Under the pieces are notes generated by a model that did no database searches, had not been told where the DNA came from, and worked only from the letters and a program-made list of their open reading frames with translations. Shown here one piece after another: positions 59,681 to 64,000 of a stretch of 64,000 nt of DNA. The position numbers were made by a program, and so were the translations under genes. How positions within the stretch are numbered: position 1 is the stretch's first letter; every line of letters begins with the position of its first letter. The stretch is from Allodiplogaster sudhausi (lineage: Eukaryota; Nematoda; Chromadorea; Rhabditida; Diplogasteridae). The stretch lies in NCBI GenBank assembly GCA_945643635.1, contig CALZFC010000005.1, positions 6,925,001 through 6,989,000 on the forward strand, given 5' to 3'.

Positions 59681-62600
59681 TGAGTACTCACCACGCAGGG
59701 AACAACCGTCGGCTCATCCCAGACCTCGTCTATCAGGATGACTTCAGCCTGCTTCTCATCCTCTGAGTCATTGCTGCAAATTGAGATCAACCGTTTATTC
59801 ATTTCAATGTTTACAGTGCTTGGTCACCGAGTTTTGTATCAAATGCCACGTAGATAGTGTAATACAAGCCATTCTATTTGTTGTTCTGGATTTATACCTT
59901 CATAGAGCTTCTCCTGTATAGAATGAGAGGAAGAAGGGTTGGGCGGACGATTGGATGACCCGATTCGGGCCAATCACTGTTTATTCACCCGGCAGCCAAC
60001 CAGTGAAGGAGCAAGCCAGCCAAAAGGCGGAGAGAATCCTCACATTGCGCCTTCATCAATCTCGCCCCTCCTCTCTCTCCCGCTTTCTCACTCACTACAA
60101 GATCCACTCTCCTTGCCTTGCACAATTGTTCCAGTGGAAATGTGCTTTTCAATCGCGATCATTCAATCCATGTTATGGATGATTTGTAAAAGAGCTGAAC
60201 AGCTTCAGCTCATGCTACTTAGCATGCACTGCGCTTTGTTCATTGTATAAATGAAGCGCATTGCACAATGCTTTCAAACTGGGTTCCATGGTTGTCGGTA
60301 TGATTGTTGCGCGAGAGTCCCCGCTATGCATGTACCTGGGATGTCCTCTCTCTCTCTCTCTCTCTCTCTCTTCCTCTCTCTCTCTCTCTCTATCGCTCTT
60401 TCTCTCTCCTTCTTGAGGCAACGATAGCATCAATGAGGGCATGGAATGAGAGGCAAGAAGGACATAGAGTGAAGAAAATCTGAAAGTGAATGGGAGCGAG
60501 GTTTAGAGAGACAAAGAAACGGGATGGAATACCTTTACATTAATAAAGTTATCTTCCAGGAGTTCCTAACAGACTGACATGAATCAGACAACATTAACAA
60601 TAAGGAGGGAAAAGAGGCTAATTAGCCATGATAATAGGAACTACCATACCGTCTGAAAATTCGCTCACTCCTTTCACAATAAGAATAAGGGACCCAACGT
60701 GTTTATTAAATTTATACTATTAGCTGAAAGAGTGAATCTTTTTCCTGTCATTTCTAGGTGTTTACCGGAAACGAAGCGTTTCCCTGCAGCTTTCCAAACG
60801 TAAGTGATCATGAATATTCTTTGTGATAGACCGAATGAGGGACAACGTATCAAACTGCGATGGTGAAAAATACAGAGGACAACAAGCAGAAATAAATGTA
60901 AAGAGTTAGCGAGAGAGCATTTTACAGTCGCTCTCTTTTCAAACTCTGCCTTCCTTTTCTATGCCAAGTCTCGCTTCTTCTTTGTCTTTCTAGTCTCTCT
61001 CAAACGCATGCTCTCTAGCCTCTCCCCTCTCTCTCTCTCTCTGCTCTCTCAACCTACGGCTTTTCGCTTCGTAGTCATCACTTCTTTTATGCGTCGGCAT
61101 TGAAAGCACTTGCATAGCCATGAATATGATCGTTTTCAATGTGGAATGAGGAGACACAACCAAGCAGCCGAATAAGCCTATTCGACAGAACACTCTCCTC
61201 TGCAATGACTGCTAACTTCTAACGCCTTCCAGCTGGCAGACCCTTTTCTTGTGGGAACTATGACAACTACAAAAATAGATAAGTATACACTGACATCCGA
61301 TATGATTCTCCCCTTCCCCTTCCAGCCATAATTGGAGGGAAGAGAATAGATTGCTGAAGAGCGAATTTGGTGGGATCATAAGAGAGTCCTGCGCCAGTAG
61401 ACTCATTCACCTTCTCTCCATTTGTGCATCCACGATCCACCTGGAAAGGTCTCTCTTCACAATTCCTCCAAATCTCCAACTTCTTAGTTTGACAGACCTG
61501 TCTACAGAGACCGATGATTCCATTGGACATCCAGCTCACACGAAAACCATGCAGAAGTCTGCGTCTGAAAGGGCTTCCATTCACAAGGACATGGATTAAT
61601 AGCATGAAAGACAATACCTGAGAATCATTTCCATGACGAAGTTGGCAAATTCGGTTGGCAACTTAGTTGAGATGTTGGAAACTCGGGGCAACTTCCAGAT
61701 CACTCTCCTGACACCAATATAATTTCAATTTGAAGAAACAGTTCGTGGGTGGCCGTTATGGAACACTGCCAATATTGTGAAGTGTTCGTTAAAAAAAATT
61801 ACAATTGAAAAGTAGATAGAAGAGAGAGGAAAACTAACTTGGACGACAAGTACTTGTAGAGGGCATGATATGTGGTGAGAGTGGTTGTTGAGAGGGGAAG
61901 ATGGGAAGGAAGAGAGACCAGGGAATACAGATAATCAGGAGGAGTGTGGTACTTGATGAGGAGTCGCTCCAGGGGACGACGGAGGACATGAAGAGCAGGA
62001 GAAGGGGAAGAAGGGGGAAGACGCAATTCACTCAGACCTCCACACAACTCGTCCATCACCTGAACATCGAGGATTCTCTGAAGGCTTCTCTTTTGGAGGA
62101 TGACACACCGAAATGCGGCGATGAGTGGTGAGTCCACCGATGAAAGAGACTCGCAGAGTGATGAGGGGAGGAGTGCCCGTCACTCGAATTACATACAAGT
62201 ACCGGGGGGCACCCGAGTTCTTCCGGTATCTGCATATGGATAAAATGATCATTGTAAGATTACGGTATTCATGGCAATGAAAAGGGAGAGGAAAGAGTAA
62301 GATAAAAAGTCTGAAACCCAAAGTTGTTCAAGACGAAAGGGAAATGGAGTGATAAGAAAAAAACCAACTCCGACAGTAGCTTCACGTAAATACGACGAAA
62401 CAAGAGGCAGAAGGAAGACACCGAAGCGAGGTATGCCTGTAATTGCTATTCATGCACAGTTAACTTAGACTTATAAAGAACTATATGATAAAAGAAACGT
62501 GCATGGAGAGCTTTGATGGCCGGGAAGAAGTGAAGAGAGGATGAAGGAGAAAGGAAGAGTCGCATCTTAGGGGAAGAAGTCTCCAGTAGCATTCGTAACT

Positions 62601-64000
62601 CATGTGTATGAGTCCACTTCTGCCTGTGATCAAAGCAAAACCTATTAAGAAATATTTTCAAAACTTTTAATTAATAAAAGCGAAATATTAGAGTGGAAAT
62701 GGTATATTATGTATAGTAAAAAAGGAATTATAAACATGGGCAAGCGAACCAGATTCGCTCTTCGATGTTGATGAGATGGCACCAGAAATTGTCAAAGTGT
62801 GGCTTAACGGTGGGGCCGCCTCTAAAATTTTGTATCCAAATTAACACTACCTCACTTATCAGTGTAAGAGAAGGCGTTCTTTATGTTTGTACTGACATGA
62901 GATGTAAAGGAGGCGGCGGAACATTCTTGTCATTGAAGAGGCCATTTGCACAGCGAGAGAGACCATCGGGGATGGTGTAGAAGGACGGGTGAGCGTAGAA
63001 GGAATGCACATGCATGAGAATGCGATCTGCTTCCATCATGCTGCAAACATCACCATTCTACTCTTTCCACTAATTTTAATGATGAACTCAGAATATTCCT
63101 CTCTTCTCGGCAATCAACATATCAGGGAAAAATAGCGAGAAGTGTGAAATGAAAAGGGGATGTTCTGACCCATCGATAGTATCCTTGTAAGCAATTATAG
63201 CTTTCCGACGACTGCAGCTTGAGGTGGTTGAGTCGGCAATGAGCTCTTGCACAACATTGTATGGAGCGACCAGCTCCACCTCCACTTTCAATTTCTCCCT
63301 AAAAATTAATTTTAATTAACAAGCTATTTTCCTTTTTCTTAAAACTTGGACCTTCTGTAGTGTTGAAGAGGTGCCCTCGAAGTGATGGTGTACTCAATGG
63401 ATACCAAGGGTCGAAAGGGAAGAACAAGAACGACTTCCACCAAATCGCCTTTCTCCTCCACCTCAAAAATACCTTCATTATAGGTGAAAGGACTCAACAA
63501 AATAAAATAACTAAAATAACTGCCAAAGAATCAATTAATGCACGTAAATGTTTGAGAGATCAAAGATAGATTCCATAAAGTGAACATTAACGAAAGGAAC
63601 CTTCTTAACAGTGTATCCTTCCCTCATTCGAATGTACACTACGTCCCTAACAGCACACTCGTAGGTCAACAATGCTTCGCGGTGTCTTCGAATATCACTG
63701 CAAATGTTACTGTATAATATCTTAAGTAAAAGAAGAAATGGTCCATAATACAGACCATCAGTGATTTTAGTCAAAAATCCATTTTAGATCACTATATTAT
63801 GTTCTTTTTGGCAAGATAGCAAATCCCTCTAAGAATCCCCTTCTTAACTCGAAAATGGTTTGAATTATGTCTTGGGTATGAAATGGAATATGATCGTACG
63901 TAGTGTACAGCTCAGCGAAGAGATTGTTTATGTCGCGGACAATGTTCCGGATATGAATGTTGTCATGAAGTGCCTTCTGGAACCACCAGCAGAGCAGCTG
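45795..64000 (-). CDS. szt2: SZT2 (KICSTOR complex subunit), 5' end beyond the window
   Basis: SZT2 is the very large subunit of KICSTOR, which recruits GATOR1 to the lysosome and restrains mTORC1 when amino acids are low. The first visible exon (about 64000-63895: LLCWWFQKALHDNIHIRNIV) is internal. RRHREALLTYECAVRDVVYI and RMREGYTVKKV (63690-63600) then VEVVLVLPFRPLVSIEYT (63420) align with human SZT2 LREGYSVREV and LEVKLVLLWKHNMRIEYV. Further anchors are RPLERLLIKYHTPPDYLYSL (61950), SILFPPIMAG (61340), LIDEVWDEPTVVPC (59710), LFSFERLLSIVTGGTTW (58060), LLLGIHGVGHPGEQVLDLLP (53200), LYMYNFEAGLAAELSTSLTR (50740), YDFHLRMLSKYLLGQDQ (48770), FFARHLLFHYGVDRCRFFEY (46260) and RFLQHAVDEAVEEVF (46000). 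The final exon (about 45862-45795) reads LISCLISFVWTNELAPPATG, TGA at 45795-45797. It has dozens of exons and no catalytic motif, as expected. A hAT-like element and many GA tracts lie in its introns. Confidence 0.9.
48475..48535. repeat. (TC)n tract in an SZT2 intron
   Basis: Pure TC on the plus strand, hence GA on the sense strand; one of the few SZT2 introns with this orientation. The tract at about 49656-49700 is another. Confidence 0.85.
50145..50390. repeat. Compound (GA)n block with internal tandem duplication
   Basis: About 245 bp. A unit built of GAGGAGAGTGTGAGGAGAGA, then ACAGGAGAGAGAAAGTGAGAG, occurs twice, near 50185 and near 50275, with a GA run after each. The dinucleotide tract therefore has a higher-order repeat of about 90 bp. 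It fills an SZT2 intron. Confidence 0.85.
52375..52460. repeat. (GA)n tract in an SZT2 intron
   Basis: GA and GAAA units on the plus strand. Similar SZT2 intronic tracts occur at about 49155-49215, 51135-51195, 52745-52830, 53880-53950 and 54735-54830, all TC on the sense strand. Confidence 0.85.
57480..57692. repeat. Long (GA)n block in an SZT2 intron
   Basis: About 210 bp of GA units with GAATG and GAAC interruptions, closing in a pure run at about 57637-57690. Further blocks lie at 58620-58680, 58876-58912, 59570-59680 and (TC) 60345-60405. Confidence 0.88.
59273..59468. mobile_element. hAT-like miniature inverted-repeat element (196 bp)
   Basis: Ends are CAGTGCTGAACAAGGTC (left) and the inverse of CAGTGCTGAATAAAGTC (right). 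Flanking octamers TACGCTCA (59265-59272) and TACGCTTA (59469-59476) match at 7 of 8 positions, the 8-bp duplication expected of hAT insertions. The interior has runs of G and A and no coding frame. It sits in an SZT2 intron downstream of the DEVWDEPTVVPC exon. Its right end shares CAGTGCTGAATA with the 147-bp element at 3862-4008. Confidence 0.8.

Noticed and set aside
1..64000. CRISPR arrays, bacterial operons, defence systems or viral genes
   Set aside because: Nothing with repeat-spacer structure, Shine-Dalgarno-spaced genes, or viral replication or capsid motifs was seen; the window is intron-rich eukaryotic DNA.

Overview
The window is nuclear DNA from a multicellular animal. Every recognisable protein is split by many short GT...AG introns (often 50-70 bp), and most acceptors read TTTCAG, TTGCAG or similar. 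The protein content is metazoan: eIF3B, USP47, GLG1, SZT2, a GAS1/GFR-alpha-like receptor and a Ly6-type three-finger protein, together with an endonuclease IV. Compact introns, TTTCAG acceptors, endonuclease IV and small GPI-anchored cysteine-rich proteins suggest an ecdysozoan, possibly nematode-like. That placement is inference, and I cannot name the species.

Layout. 1-1839: simple repeats, no gene seen. 1840-6706 (-): complete eIF3B; one intron holds a tRNA-Arg(CCG) on the opposite strand and two hAT-like miniature elements. 7540-8855 (-): small GPI-type three-finger protein. 8856-14394: about 5.5 kb of GA/TC repeats without a supported gene. 14395-15449 (-): orphan four-exon secreted protein of 99 aa. 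16815-18910 (-): AP endonuclease of the endonuclease IV family. 19793 to about 27250 (-): USP47-type deubiquitinase, 5' end uncertain. 27251-28913: divergent intergenic region with a ~325 bp fold-back element. 28914-36482 (+): GLG1, complete from signal peptide to cytoplasmic tail. 37758-41730 (-): GAS1/GFR-alpha-like GPI-anchored receptor. 41731-45794: repeat-rich, at most a weak gene candidate. 45795 to beyond 64000 (-): the C-terminal majority of SZT2, open at the right edge.

The genes do not form one pathway. They are mainly housekeeping (translation initiation, base-excision repair, deubiquitination, amino-acid sensing to mTORC1) mixed with secretory-pathway or cell-surface proteins (three-finger protein, GLG1, GAS1-like receptor, orphan secreted peptide). 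No operon-like tight spacing is evident, although eIF3B, the three-finger gene, the orphan, APN1 and USP47 all lie on the minus strand.

The dominant non-coding signal is (GA)n/(TC)n microsatellite, present in nearly every intron and spacer. In introns the sense strand is mostly TC. Five short terminal-inverted-repeat elements were found by eye, three of hAT type (8-bp target duplications) and two with TA targets. I did not find any CRISPR array, rRNA, bacterial operon or clearly undescribed defence-type system.
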